DNA of 6,428 nt from Methylococcales bacterium (GTDB taxonomy: Bacteria; Pseudomonadota; Gammaproteobacteria; Methylococcales; UBA1147): contig JANXGZ010000006.1 in the NCBI GenBank assembly GCA_024958995.1, forward strand, positions 1 through 6,428. The letters run 5' to 3'. The stretch's first letter is position 1; each line of letters opens with the position of its first letter. Of this stretch, positions 1 to 5,991 are shown one piece after another. A program made the position numbers and the translations under genes. Under the pieces are notes generated by a model. That model made no database searches. It was not told where the DNA came from and saw nothing but the letters and a program-made list of their open reading frames with translations.

Positions 1-140
1 AGCGGCACGCCCTTCTGGTTCAGAAGCTTCAATATGAGTTCCCGGCTTGGAATGGGGTTTTCGTATTTCCTGGCCTCGCGTTCAGCCTCTGGATCCTGGA
101 GTTTGAATTTGCGGGACTTTTTGTTTTGATCAGATACCAT
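1..140 (-). CDS. rnr: Ribonuclease R, N-terminal fragment (runs off the window)
   Basis: RNase R is a processive 3'-to-5' exoribonuclease of the RNB family that degrades structured RNA and takes part in RNA quality control in the cytoplasm. Only the first 46 codons lie in the window. The recognisable part is the stretch around residues 18-35, which carries the ENPIPSRELIL signature; the family's N-terminus has NPIPSREFIL just before the helix-turn-helix region. The catalytic RNB and S1 domains lie beyond base 1. The gene's place after purA agrees with the usual gammaproteobacterial order. The start is uncertain: ATG at 140, ATG at 146 and GTG at 149 are all in frame and none has a good Shine-Dalgarno sequence. 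I chose 140 because the family N-terminus is short. The gene is head to head with the plus-strand tRNA-Leu, so its promoter should lie in 150-290, but I see no convincing one. Confidence 0.85.
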   Translation of the reverse strand, partial: MVSDQNKKSRKFKLQDPEAEREARKYENPIPSRELILKLLNQKGVP

Positions 141-211
141 CTTCATCACTGTAGTAGTTGGAGCATCCTGATTTACAAATCGGGACAAACTCCGGATTTC
201 GGCCATTGACG

Positions 212-240
212 TTGACAACAGGCCATGGGCTCGGTAGAGT
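212..240 (+). promoter_or_regulatory. Sigma-70-type promoter for tRNA-Leu
   Basis: A perfect TTGACA -35 box (212-217) is followed by a 17-base spacer and the -10 box TAGAGT (235-240, four of six consensus bases). The bases after the -10 box, GCGTCGC (241-247), form a GC-rich discriminator of the kind found at stringently controlled stable-RNA promoters. Transcription would start near 247, leaving a leader of about 48 bases before the tRNA at 295. The position and strand fit the tRNA exactly. Stringent control is inferred from the discriminator only. Confidence 0.6.
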
Positions 241-294
241 GCGTCGCTCGAATCGGAGCGGCGTCTTCAACCGGGTACGTTGTTCCGAGGGAAT

Positions 295-381
295 GCCGAG
301 GTGGCGAAATTGGTAGACGCGCATGGTTCAGGTCCATGTGGGGGAAACCCTGTGGAGGTTCAAGTCCTCTCCTCGGCACCA
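295..381 (+). tRNA. tRNA-Leu, anticodon CAG, CCA end encoded
   Basis: This is a complete leucine tRNA gene of 87 bases. The acceptor stem GCCGAGG (295-301) pairs perfectly with CCTCGGC (371-377), followed by A and an encoded CCA (379-381). The anticodon stem CATGG/CCATG (322-326 and 334-338) encloses the loop TTCAGGT, with anticodon CAG at 329-331, which reads CUG codons. A long variable arm, typical of class II tRNAs, precedes the T arm with its TTCAAGT loop (stem 5 bp with one G-T pair). The D-loop region carries TTGGTAGACGC. The gene is on the strand opposite to all neighbouring protein genes: divergent from rnr and convergent with purA. Encoded CCA is common in gammaproteobacteria. Confidence 0.97.
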
Positions 382-549
382 CATCCTCTTTGTCCGTGTC
401 CGGGCGATTCATTACAGAATTTCGACGGATGCAGGAACCGACCGAGAAGCCGGGCCAGCAGGCCACTATATCAGTTTCTGTCAGCCTCAATTAACACAGC
501 ACGGCGATGCGGCACGGGTATTTCCGGCTTTCTTCCCCGGCATCACCCT
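382..549. other. Convergent tRNA-Leu / purA intergenic region without a clear terminator
   Basis: This 168-base stretch separates the 3' ends of tRNA-Leu (plus) and purA (minus). I searched it for hairpins followed by a T-run on either strand and found none convincing. An imperfect stem lies directly after the purA stop on the minus strand (about 514-547, an inner CCGG/CCGG stem with mismatches further out), but no U-tract follows. A small GGCC-AGCA-GGCC hairpin is also present. No gene is supported here. Confidence 0.5.
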
Positions 550-1845
550 TTAGACCTCAAACGGATCATTTAATACCAAGGTCTCGTTTCTCTCAGGGCC
601 CGTCGAGATGATCTCCACTGGCACCTCGACAAGTTCCTCGATCCTTGCAAGGAAAGCCCTGGCATTCGCAGGAAGATCTTCATAGCGGGTCACCCCGGCG
701 GTGGCCTCGATCCATCCCGGCATTTCCTCTATCACCGGCTTGCACGCTGCAAAACTCTCGGTGCTAACCGGCATCTCGCGAAGAACCTTGCCGTTGCCAG
801 TATAACCGGTACAGATTCCAACTTTTTCCATACCGTCCAACACGTCAAGCTTGGTGACGCAGAGCCCGGAAACGCTGTTCAGTCTTACCGACCTTTTCAA
901 GGCTACGGTATCCAACCAACCGCAACGCCGAGGCCTTCCGGTTGTTGCCCCGAATTCGGCTCCCCGCTCGGCAAGCCGTTTGCCCTGTTGGTCGAACAAT
1001 TCGGAGGGAAACGGGCCGTTTCCAACTCGGGTCGCATAAGCCTTGGTAATGCCTAGAACATAATCCAGATCCAACGGCCCGACTCCGGCACCGATGGCCG
1101 CTCCTGCAGACACCGTATTCGAAGAAGTAACGTAGGGATAAGTTCCGTGGTCAATGTCGAGCAGTGCTCCCTGCGCACCCTCGAATAGAATGTTTTTGCC
1201 CACTGCCTGCAATTCGTGCAGGGTTCCTGCCACATCTCCCAGCATGGGTCGGACCTGGCCCGCGAAATCCAAAGTCTGTTCAAAGACCTCCTGGAAATCA
1301 AGTTCGGGTTCGTTGAAATAGTGATTGAGGATACTGTTGTGATACTTGAGCAGGTTCCTCAGCTTTTCCGCAAAAAGATCTTGCCTCAGAAGGTCTCCAG
1401 CTCTGATCCCGCGCCGCGCAATCTTGTCTTCGTAAGCCGGGCCAATTCCACGACCGGTCGTACCGATCGCATTCTTACCCTGGGCTCGTTCTCTGACCTG
1501 GTCCAGCACAATATGAATCGGCAGTATCAATGCACAGGCTTCGCTGATTTTTAGCCGTTGACGAACCGGGATGCCGGCCTCTTCAAGCAACTTGATCTCC
1601 TCGAACAGGGCCGGCAGCGACAATACAACACCGTTTCCGATGAAGCAGTCGACATCGTCCCGCAGTACGCCGGAAGGGATCAGGTGGAGCACCGTTTTTT
1701 GACCGTCGATGACAAGGGTATGACCGGCATTGTGCCCTCCCTGGAATCGAACCACCGCATCAGCTTTTTCGGTAAGCCAATCGACCAGCTTTCCTTTACC
1801 TTCGTCTCCCCATTGGGTTCCAATGACAACGACATTCTTGCCCAT
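550..1845 (-). CDS. purA: Adenylosuccinate synthetase
   Basis: PurA makes adenylosuccinate from IMP, aspartate and GTP, the first committed step from IMP to AMP, in the cytosol. The 431-residue protein has the family's usual length and covers the whole family. The P-loop-like GDEGKGK is at residues 13-19, with the catalytic Asp14. GHNAGH is at 37-42, with the catalytic His42 (Asp13 and His41 in E. coli numbering). The IMP-binding TTGRGIGPAYEDK is at about 129-141, GATTGRPRR at 299-307, and the guanine-recognition segment TKLDVLDG at 331-338. The start is chosen at ATG 1845, giving the typical MGKNVVV N-terminus. A TTG directly upstream (1846-1848) is also in frame and would add one residue. 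The likely Shine-Dalgarno AAGG (1859-1862) is 13 bases from ATG but 10 from TTG. The gene follows hisZ after a 300-base gap and probably has its own promoter there. Confidence 0.98.
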   Translation of the reverse strand: MGKNVVVIGTQWGDEGKGKLVDWLTEKADAVVRFQGGHNAGHTLVIDGQKTVLHLIPSGVLRDDVDCFIGNGVVLSLPALFEEIKLLEEAGIPVRQRLKISEACALILPIHIVLDQVRERAQGKNAIGTTGRGIGPAYEDKIARRGIRAGDLLRQDLFAEKLRNLLKYHNSILNHYFNEPELDFQEVFEQTLDFAGQVRPMLGDVAGTLHELQAVGKNILFEGAQGALLDIDHGTYPYVTSSNTVSAGAAIGAGVGPLDLDYVLGITKAYATRVGNGPFPSELFDQQGKRLAERGAEFGATTGRPRRCGWLDTVALKRSVRLNSVSGLCVTKLDVLDGMEKVGICTGYTGNGKVLREMPVSTESFAACKPVIEEMPGWIEATAGVTRYEDLPANARAFLARIEELVEVPVEIISTGPERNETLVLNDPFEV

Positions 1846-1880
1846 CAATATTTTTCAACCTTAGAAAGTGAGTTCCGTGT

Positions 1881-1912
1881 CCACTCCAGGGGGGTTGCAG
1901 ATAGGCCCCGGA
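1881..1912 (-). promoter_or_regulatory. Possible GC-rich stem in the purA leader
   Basis: On the minus strand, TCCGGGG and CCCC..TGGA about 35-65 bases upstream of the purA start can pair with a small bulge, enclosing a loop of about 11 bases. It could be a leader-RNA structure. No T-run follows, so it is not an intrinsic terminator. I do not recognise a riboswitch. The evidence is weak. Confidence 0.2.
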
Positions 1913-1945
1913 CAATAACACAAGCTATTCCAAACAGTTCTTTTC

Positions 1946-1975
1946 TTTGATCGGAGCTAATTTCTACCGATCAAA
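1946..1975. promoter_or_regulatory. 9-12-9 inverted repeat upstream of purA (operator candidate)
   Basis: TTTGATCGG (1946-1954) and CCGATCAAA (1967-1975) are perfect 9-base inverted arms with a 12-base spacer. The arm centres are 21 bp apart, two helical turns, so both half-sites face the same side of the DNA, as expected for a dimeric regulator. Neither strand has a T-run after the repeat, so it is not a terminator. It lies about 100-130 bases upstream of the purA start. It does not resemble the E. coli PurR box. The binding protein is unknown. Confidence 0.4.
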
Positions 1976-1980
1976 CCCAT

Positions 1981-2030
1981 CCATTTTATATGGATTTTGA
2001 TATATGGTATAGATATTTAGAATTCGAATA
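1981..2030. promoter_or_regulatory. AT-rich block upstream of purA with repeated TATATGG
   Basis: This very AT-rich stretch contains TATATGG twice (1987-1993 and 2001-2007, 14 bases apart), an ATTCGAAT palindrome (2022-2029), and several -10-like hexamers on the minus strand (TATAAA, TATATC, TATACC). None has a good -35 box at 16-18 bases. It probably holds the purA promoter or an upstream activating element, but I cannot fix a start site. The rest of the 1846-2149 gap holds no supported gene. Confidence 0.3.
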
Positions 2031-2141
2031 CTCCGGAACCGTTCAGATTCAGACAACGGCAGGCATCAAGCAGTATCCGTGAGAATCCGGCCCGTTCTAC
2101 CGAAAAAAGTGGGGGCGGACTTATCGACCGCAGACAACCAG

Positions 2142-2158
2142 CCAGCCATTCAGGCTGG
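2142..2158 (-). other. Stem-loop over the hisZ stop codon
   Basis: CCAGCC (2142-2147) and GGCTGG (2153-2158) form a perfect 6-bp stem around a 5-base loop that includes the hisZ stop. No T-run follows directly. A six-base T-run on the minus strand occurs about 34 bases further on (2103-2108), preceded only by a weak 4-bp GCGG/CCGC pairing. The two together may end hisZ transcription, but neither is a textbook intrinsic terminator. Confidence 0.3.
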
Positions 2159-3340
2159 AACAACCACCCATGCATCCTTTTCCTTGGCCAGTCGATACCC
2201 GCATTTCATCTCTCCCGCGCCACCGGACTGCCCCGGCAATTCCCGGACCACCCTTTTCCCAGATACCCGCAGGTCGCGAATTTTTTCCTCCAGGTCAATA
2301 TCAGCACCAGCCGGCGCGAAGATCCCTTCATCCATCGCATCTCCGGCTTTCTGGTTCAGACTGGCCAGTACCTTTACATCGGCACTAAACCCGGTCGCAG
2401 GCCTTGCCCGGCCAAAAACCTTTCCAATGTCGTCGTACCGCCCGCCGCGGGCTACTTCCCTGCCGTAGCCTGGTACGAATGCTGCAAAAACCACCCCAGT
2501 CTGGTAATGGTACCCGCGGAGTTCGCCCAGATCGAAGTTCATCGACAACCCAGGGAAGAACGTCCGCAGCTGATGACTCATGTCCTCCAGATAATCGACC
2601 GCCTGTAGAACCTCCGGGCCGGCGCCCGCCAGAACTTCCCGAGCCCGTTCGATTACATTCTCGTTGCCATTAAGACGAGGCAGTGCGACCAGCATTTCCC
2701 GCACCGCACCGTTTACCTTCCAGCCGTCAAGCAGTTCATCAAGTTCCGCGTTGGCCTTCCTCTGCAGCACATCGAAAACCATCGATTCCCGGGTCGCATC
2801 AAAACCGGCCTGTTGGGCCAGGCCGCGAAATATTCCAACATGGCCGAAATCCACACACACTCTCTGAGCACCCGCCAGTGCAAGTGTTTCCAGCATCAGC
2901 TGAACGATTTCCAGATCGCTTTCGATCCCGGCATGACCATAGAGCTCAGCACCGATCTGCAACGGGCTTCGGGACCGTTCCAGCGGATCATTCAACGCAT
3001 GCAGCACGGTGCCGAGGTAGCATAAACGTGTCGGCTCGTCGCGCTGGAGGTCATGTGCGTCGATACGGGCGACCTGTGGGGTCATGTCTGCCCGAACACC
3101 AAGGGTTCTACCGCTGAGCTGGTCAGTGAGCTTGAATGTCTGAAGATCGAGGTCATGACCCGTGCCGACCAGCAGGGAATCCAGGTACTCGACAAACGGC
3201 GGCATAACCAGCTCATATCCCCAACGCCCAAACAGGTCCAGGAACTCTCGACGCAGGTTTTCCAGTCTCCGCGCCTCGTGCGGCAAAACATCTTGAATGC
3301 CTTCCGGCAACAACCACCGATCGTGCTGCGACATACTCAT
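2150..3340 (-). CDS. hisZ: ATP phosphoribosyltransferase regulatory subunit HisZ
   Basis: HisZ is a histidyl-tRNA-synthetase-like protein without synthetase activity. It joins the short form of HisG to make the active, histidine-regulated ATP phosphoribosyltransferase, the first enzyme of histidine synthesis. The 396-residue protein shows the class II synthetase fold: RWLLPEGIQDVLP at 8-20, TLGVRADMTPQVARIDAH at 79-96, LCYLGTVLHA at 107-116, a HisRS-like segment around FDLGELRGYHYQTGVVF (269-285), and ARGGRYDD at 297-304. The C-terminal anticodon-binding domain of true HisRS is absent, and purA is the next gene; both support HisZ over HisS. The hisG partner is not in the window. The start at ATG 3340 lacks a visible Shine-Dalgarno sequence, and ATG 3334 two codons on is an alternative. 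A strong terminator separates it from hflC, so it needs its own promoter in 3341-3450, where I find no convincing boxes. Confidence 0.93.
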   Translation of the reverse strand: MSMSQHDRWLLPEGIQDVLPHEARRLENLRREFLDLFGRWGYELVMPPFVEYLDSLLVGTGHDLDLQTFKLTDQLSGRTLGVRADMTPQVARIDAHDLQRDEPTRLCYLGTVLHALNDPLERSRSPLQIGAELYGHAGIESDLEIVQLMLETLALAGAQRVCVDFGHVGIFRGLAQQAGFDATRESMVFDVLQRKANAELDELLDGWKVNGAVREMLVALPRLNGNENVIERAREVLAGAGPEVLQAVDYLEDMSHQLRTFFPGLSMNFDLGELRGYHYQTGVVFAAFVPGYGREVARGGRYDDIGKVFGRARPATGFSADVKVLASLNQKAGDAMDEGIFAPAGADIDLEEKIRDLRVSGKRVVRELPGQSGGAGEMKCGYRLAKEKDAWVVVPA

Positions 3341-3445
3341 GACAAGAGATCTTGATTTGGCAGGGCTGGTCGCCTCAGAAACGCAAAATCACTCCTGCAC
3401 AACGAACCCAGCGTGGATAAAATGCAATCTTACCCGAAAACCAGA

Positions 3446-3486
3446 CAACAAAAATCCACAACAGCCAACATCAGCTGTTGTGGATT
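3446..3486 (-). terminator. Intrinsic terminator of hflKC
   Basis: A perfect 13-bp stem (arms 3453-3465 and 3474-3486) encloses an 8-base loop. On the minus strand it is followed by TTTTTGTTG. The stem begins 35 bases after the hflC stop. The other strand has no T-run, so it acts on minus-strand transcripts. It marks the end of the hflK-hflC transcript and separates it from hisZ. Confidence 0.85.
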
Positions 3487-3521
3487 CCGTCGAAAAGGAT
3501 TTTCAGGAGAACTTCCCCAAA

Positions 3522-4379
3522 CTATTTTTCCTTTCCGAAGTACTTGAAGAAATCCGAGTCTGGTTGAAGTACCAGCATGTCGTCACCCTTCTTGAATACG
3601 CTCTTGTAGGCATTGAGGCTCCGGACAAAGCTATAGAACTCCGTATCCTTGCCAAACGCCCTGGCATAAATATCGGTTGCCTTTGCGTCACCTTCACCTC
3701 GCCGCATCTCGGCCTCCTTGTAGGCCTCGGCGAGAATGATCTCGCGCTCTTTGTCCGATCCGGCCTTGATTCGTTCGGCCTCTTCCTTGCCCTGAGACCT
3801 GAACTCTTTTGCGATCCTGTCACGTTCAGCCTGCATGCGGCGGTAAACCGAATGGCTGACATCCGATGGCAAATCGATCCGCTTGATCTGGACATCGACA
3901 ATGTCGATTCCCCATTTCTCTGCCACCGGAGTGGCCTGTGCAACCAGAATGTTAGTCAAACTGGCACGATCAGCGGAAACCACCTGGTTGATGGTGCGTT
4001 TGCTGAATTCGCTGCGCATGGCGTCTTTCATGATCTGGTCAATCCGAAGATTTGCCGTAGCCGGGTCACCGCTCATGGTGGTGTAGAACAACGACACGTC
4101 GGTAATTTTCCATTTCACAAAGGAATCCACGATCACGTTTTTCTTTTCCATGGTCAGGAAACGTTCGGGCTTTGAGTCCAACACCAGGATCCGGGCATCG
4201 AAAAACTTGACGTTCTGATAGACCGGAATCTTGAAATGCAACCCGGGTTCGTAATCGGCCCGGACAATCCGACCGAATTGAAACATGACGGCTTTTTCTG
4301 TCTGGTGCACGACAAACATCGTGGATGAAATACCGATGATGACCACTGCTAGAATGGCCAGAAGTCTATTCTGGGTCAT
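3522..4379 (-). CDS. hflC: SPFH-domain membrane protein HflC (FtsH modulator)
   Basis: HflC pairs with HflK in a large inner-membrane complex that surrounds the FtsH protease and limits its access to membrane substrates; it does not appear to be a protease itself. The 285-residue protein has an N-terminal membrane anchor (about residues 5-24) and an SPFH/prohibitin domain from about 25 to 175, including FGRIV and EPGLHFKIP. The hallmark RMQAERDRIAKEFRSQG is at 181-197, followed by a long charged alpha-helical segment (about 185-240) and a short C-terminal region. It is shorter than the E. coli protein but within the range of non-enteric homologues. The start ATG at 4379 overlaps the hflK stop in an ATGA, and a strong GGGAGGAG Shine-Dalgarno (4386-4393) sits six bases upstream inside hflK. 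Translation is therefore probably coupled, which would help balance the two subunits. Confidence 0.97.
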   Translation of the reverse strand: MTQNRLLAILAVVIIGISSTMFVVHQTEKAVMFQFGRIVRADYEPGLHFKIPVYQNVKFFDARILVLDSKPERFLTMEKKNVIVDSFVKWKITDVSLFYTTMSGDPATANLRIDQIMKDAMRSEFSKRTINQVVSADRASLTNILVAQATPVAEKWGIDIVDVQIKRIDLPSDVSHSVYRRMQAERDRIAKEFRSQGKEEAERIKAGSDKEREIILAEAYKEAEMRRGEGDAKATDIYARAFGKDTEFYSFVRSLNAYKSVFKKGDDMLVLQPDSDFFKYFGKEK

Positions 4380-5599
4380 TTGCGGCTCCTCCCGTCACGA
4401 CCACGGCTTGAGCCACGGTTGCTTGTTGATTGCGATCTGGTTGGATCAAAGTCATCCTCATTCGACCTGACCTTGGACTTTTCGGTTGTATGCGAGTCTG
4501 ATCTACCCCTTGAGCCAAGTTTGTCGAGTGGCAAATACAGCAAATTGTTGCCTCCTTTCACATCGACAATAACGGTTTCGGTACCGCGAAGGACTTCTTC
4601 CATCGCCGACAGGTAAAGCCGTTTTCGCGTGACTTCCGGAGCCCGCTTGTACTCTACGAGCAATGCATCGAAGCGGGCACTTTCACCCTCAGCTTCGGAT
4701 ACCACCTTGACCATGTATCCTTCGGCGTCCAGTATCCGGCGTGCGGCCGCACCGCGTGCTTTCGGGATAATATCATTGGAGTATGCCTGGGCTTCGCGGA
4801 TATATCGCTGCTTGTCCTCACGAGCCTTGATCGCATCTTCGAAAGAAGCCTGCACCTCTTCCGGAGGCTGTGCATCCTGCAGGTTCACACTGGTCACCTG
4901 AATACCCGCACCATAGTTATCCATGAGCTTCTGGATCTGACTTTGAATTTCCCCCACGATCTGGGTACGCCCCTCGGTAAGGACGAAATTGATCTTGCTC
5001 TGTCCGACCACACCGCGCTCGGCACTCTCGGTCACCTGCTTCAGGGTCGCTGTCGGCTCGAGGACGTTGAACAGAAAGTCCTCTGCACTCTTGACCTGGT
5101 ACTGAATCGCAAGCCGGACATCGACGATACTTTCATCCTCTGTCAGCATTAGGGCTTCCCTGGGTACAGAGCCCAGAGCCTGCTGCCGACCGCCTGAACG
5201 ATAGCCCACTTCGAGAAAGCGCTGCTCCTCGACATTCACCTTGGTAACCGCCTCGATGGGCGTTGGGAGATGCCAATGCAAACCCGGCATGGTGGTTTCC
5301 GTGTAGGCACCAAAGCGTGTAATCACGCCCCGCCACCCTGCATCGACCTTGTAAATCCCGGTCAGGCACCACAGAAACAGCAAAACCGCAATGATAACAC
5401 CCACGCCTTTGGTCGAACCGCCGGTCGAACCGCCGGACGATCCTCCCGCGCCTCCACCAAAGATACCTCCGATTTTTTCCTGCATTGAACGAATAACCTC
5501 GTCAAGATCAGGGGGTGATTTATCCTGATCGCGTCCGCTCCAGGGATCCTTCGGATCCTTTGGATCCTTTTTACCGTTTCCCGGTTCATTCCAGGCCAT
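4376..5599 (-). CDS. hflK: SPFH-domain membrane protein HflK (FtsH modulator)
   Basis: HflK is the partner of HflC in the FtsH-associated inner-membrane complex. The 407-residue protein begins MAWNEPG, almost as in E. coli. It then has a cytoplasmic low-complexity region with KDPKDPKDP (11-19) and PPDLDEVIR (29-37), a Gly/Ser-rich linker (48-65), one membrane segment (about 66-84), an SPFH domain (about 85-250) and a helical region typical of the family (PPEEVQASFEDAIKAREDKQRYIREA, 245-270, and on to about 320). LYLPLD (354-359) precedes a basic Ser/Arg-rich tail of about 48 residues (360-407) that differs from the neutral tail of E. coli. Start ATG 5599 has GGGAG 11 bases upstream. The loop around 130-148 is longer than in E. 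coli. The C-terminus overlaps hflC by four bases. Two short tandem repeats in the N-terminal coding part are listed separately. Confidence 0.97.
   Translation of the reverse strand: MAWNEPGNGKKDPKDPKDPWSGRDQDKSPPDLDEVIRSMQEKIGGIFGGGAGGSSGGSTGGSTKGVGVIIAVLLFLWCLTGIYKVDAGWRGVITRFGAYTETTMPGLHWHLPTPIEAVTKVNVEEQRFLEVGYRSGGRQQALGSVPREALMLTEDESIVDVRLAIQYQVKSAEDFLFNVLEPTATLKQVTESAERGVVGQSKINFVLTEGRTQIVGEIQSQIQKLMDNYGAGIQVTSVNLQDAQPPEEVQASFEDAIKAREDKQRYIREAQAYSNDIIPKARGAAARRILDAEGYMVKVVSEAEGESARFDALLVEYKRAPEVTRKRLYLSAMEEVLRGTETVIVDVKGGNNLLYLPLDKLGSRGRSDSHTTEKSKVRSNEDDFDPTRSQSTSNRGSSRGRDGRSRK
5411..5446. repeat. 12-bp tandem repeat in hflK (Gly-Gly-Ser-Thr linker)
   Basis: Two perfect 12-bp units (5411-5422 and 5423-5434) are followed by a third, degenerate unit (5435-5446). 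On the minus strand they encode GGSS-GGST-GGST in the linker before the HflK membrane segment. Gain or loss of a unit would keep the frame. Confidence 0.85.
5544..5570. repeat. 9-bp tandem repeat in hflK (Lys-Asp-Pro x3)
   Basis: Three consecutive 9-bp units built on GGATCCTT(T/C) (5544-5552, 5553-5561, 5562-5570) encode KDP-KDP-KDP at residues 11-19 of HflK. Each unit contains GGATCC. One base differs between copies, which suggests recent expansion by slippage. Unit changes keep the frame. Confidence 0.9.
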
Positions 5600-5638
5600 A
5601 TTAATGATTACTCCCGTTCGGGTTTGAAATTGGATCGA

Positions 5639-5812
5639 CTACACCGTGAGACCAATCCGAAACGCTCCATTTTCGTTTATAACGCCCCATAGCACAAGAG
5701 CTAGAATGATCAAAGGCCAGTCGACATACCATGGTGACCAGTATCCAGCATTCATACCGCTGACATTTTGATCGGTTATCCAGACCCTACCCAGGCTTTT
5801 GCCCCACGGCAC
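5639..5812 (-). CDS. Candidate 57-aa Trp-rich single-pass membrane protein upstream of hflK
   Basis: I do not recognise this ORF. It starts at GTG 5812, 3 bases after a good Shine-Dalgarno core AAGGAG (5816-5821; the spacing is short), and ends with TAG 39 bases before the hflK start. The frame is open only from a TAG at about 5831-5833, so it cannot be much longer. The predicted peptide has six tryptophans in 57 residues (3, 11, 25, 28, 32, 42), a polar N-terminal half, a hydrophobic stretch of about 16 residues beginning near residue 30 (DWPLIILALVLWGVI) and a short polar tail. ATG 5755 could instead give a 38-residue protein but has no Shine-Dalgarno. It would be cotranscribed with hflKC, so a small membrane partner of the complex is conceivable. 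Against it: several rare-type codons (ATA, CTA, AGG), weak third-position bias, and a length that chance could produce. It is not DUF2065. Confidence 0.35.
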   Translation of the reverse strand: MPWGKSLGRVWITDQNVSGMNAGYWSPWYVDWPLIILALVLWGVINENGAFRIGLTV

Positions 5813-5835
5813 GGTCTCCTTACATTCAAGCTAAC

Positions 5836-5841
5836 ATCATA
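5836..5841 (-). promoter_or_regulatory. Possible -10 box for hflKC
   Basis: TATGAT (five of six consensus bases) lies on the minus strand 15 bases upstream of the AAGGAG ribosome site of the small ORF. The best -35 candidate (AAGACA) is 19 bases away, so the match is poor. A terminator after hflX makes a promoter for hflKC in this gap likely, but its exact place is uncertain. TAAAAT with TTGAGT further upstream is another weak choice. Confidence 0.25.
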
Positions 5842-5853
5842 TGGAGAACATGA

Positions 5854-5922
5854 TTACCCATGTCTTAACACAGGATTACATTTTAGTAATGTTGAACCCC
5901 ATTGACTCAAAACGGTCCCCAT
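5854..5922 (-). CDS. Candidate 22-codon leader-type ORF with a good ribosome site
   Basis: A very short ORF starts at ATG 5922, four bases after AAAGGTGG (5927-5934), and ends with TAA. The ribosome site is better than those of hisZ or purA. The peptide contains no run of a single regulatory amino acid, so classical attenuation is not indicated. It could be chance. I list it because the gap is otherwise unexplained and the signal sits upstream of the 57-codon ORF and hflK. Confidence 0.15.
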   Translation of the reverse strand: MGTVLSQWGSTLLKCNPVLRHG

Positions 5923-5991
5923 AGTTCCACCTTTCAGCCCGCAAAACAGGTTTCGGAAAAATACTGGTCGTCTAGAGCATGCGCTGACAAA

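Noticed and set aside
173..573. Several ORFs of 76-105 codons on both strands across the tRNA
   Set aside because: They overlap the complete tRNA-Leu. Their translations show the usual spurious peptides obtained by translating tRNA genes.
1558..1950. Plus-strand ORFs antisense to the start of purA
   Set aside because: They lie opposite a clear purA coding frame with no ribosome site and no recognisable product.
1946..1975. FNR box (TTGAT-N4-ATCAA) upstream of purA
   Set aside because: TTGAT and ATCAA are present, but 18 bases separate them instead of four, so the site cannot be a standard FNR box.
3297..4175. Long plus-strand ORF of 292 codons
   Set aside because: It runs antisense to hflC, through the hflC terminator and into the hisZ start. 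hflC is unmistakable on the other strand, the translation shows no known domain, and no ribosome site precedes its start. It is an antisense shadow.
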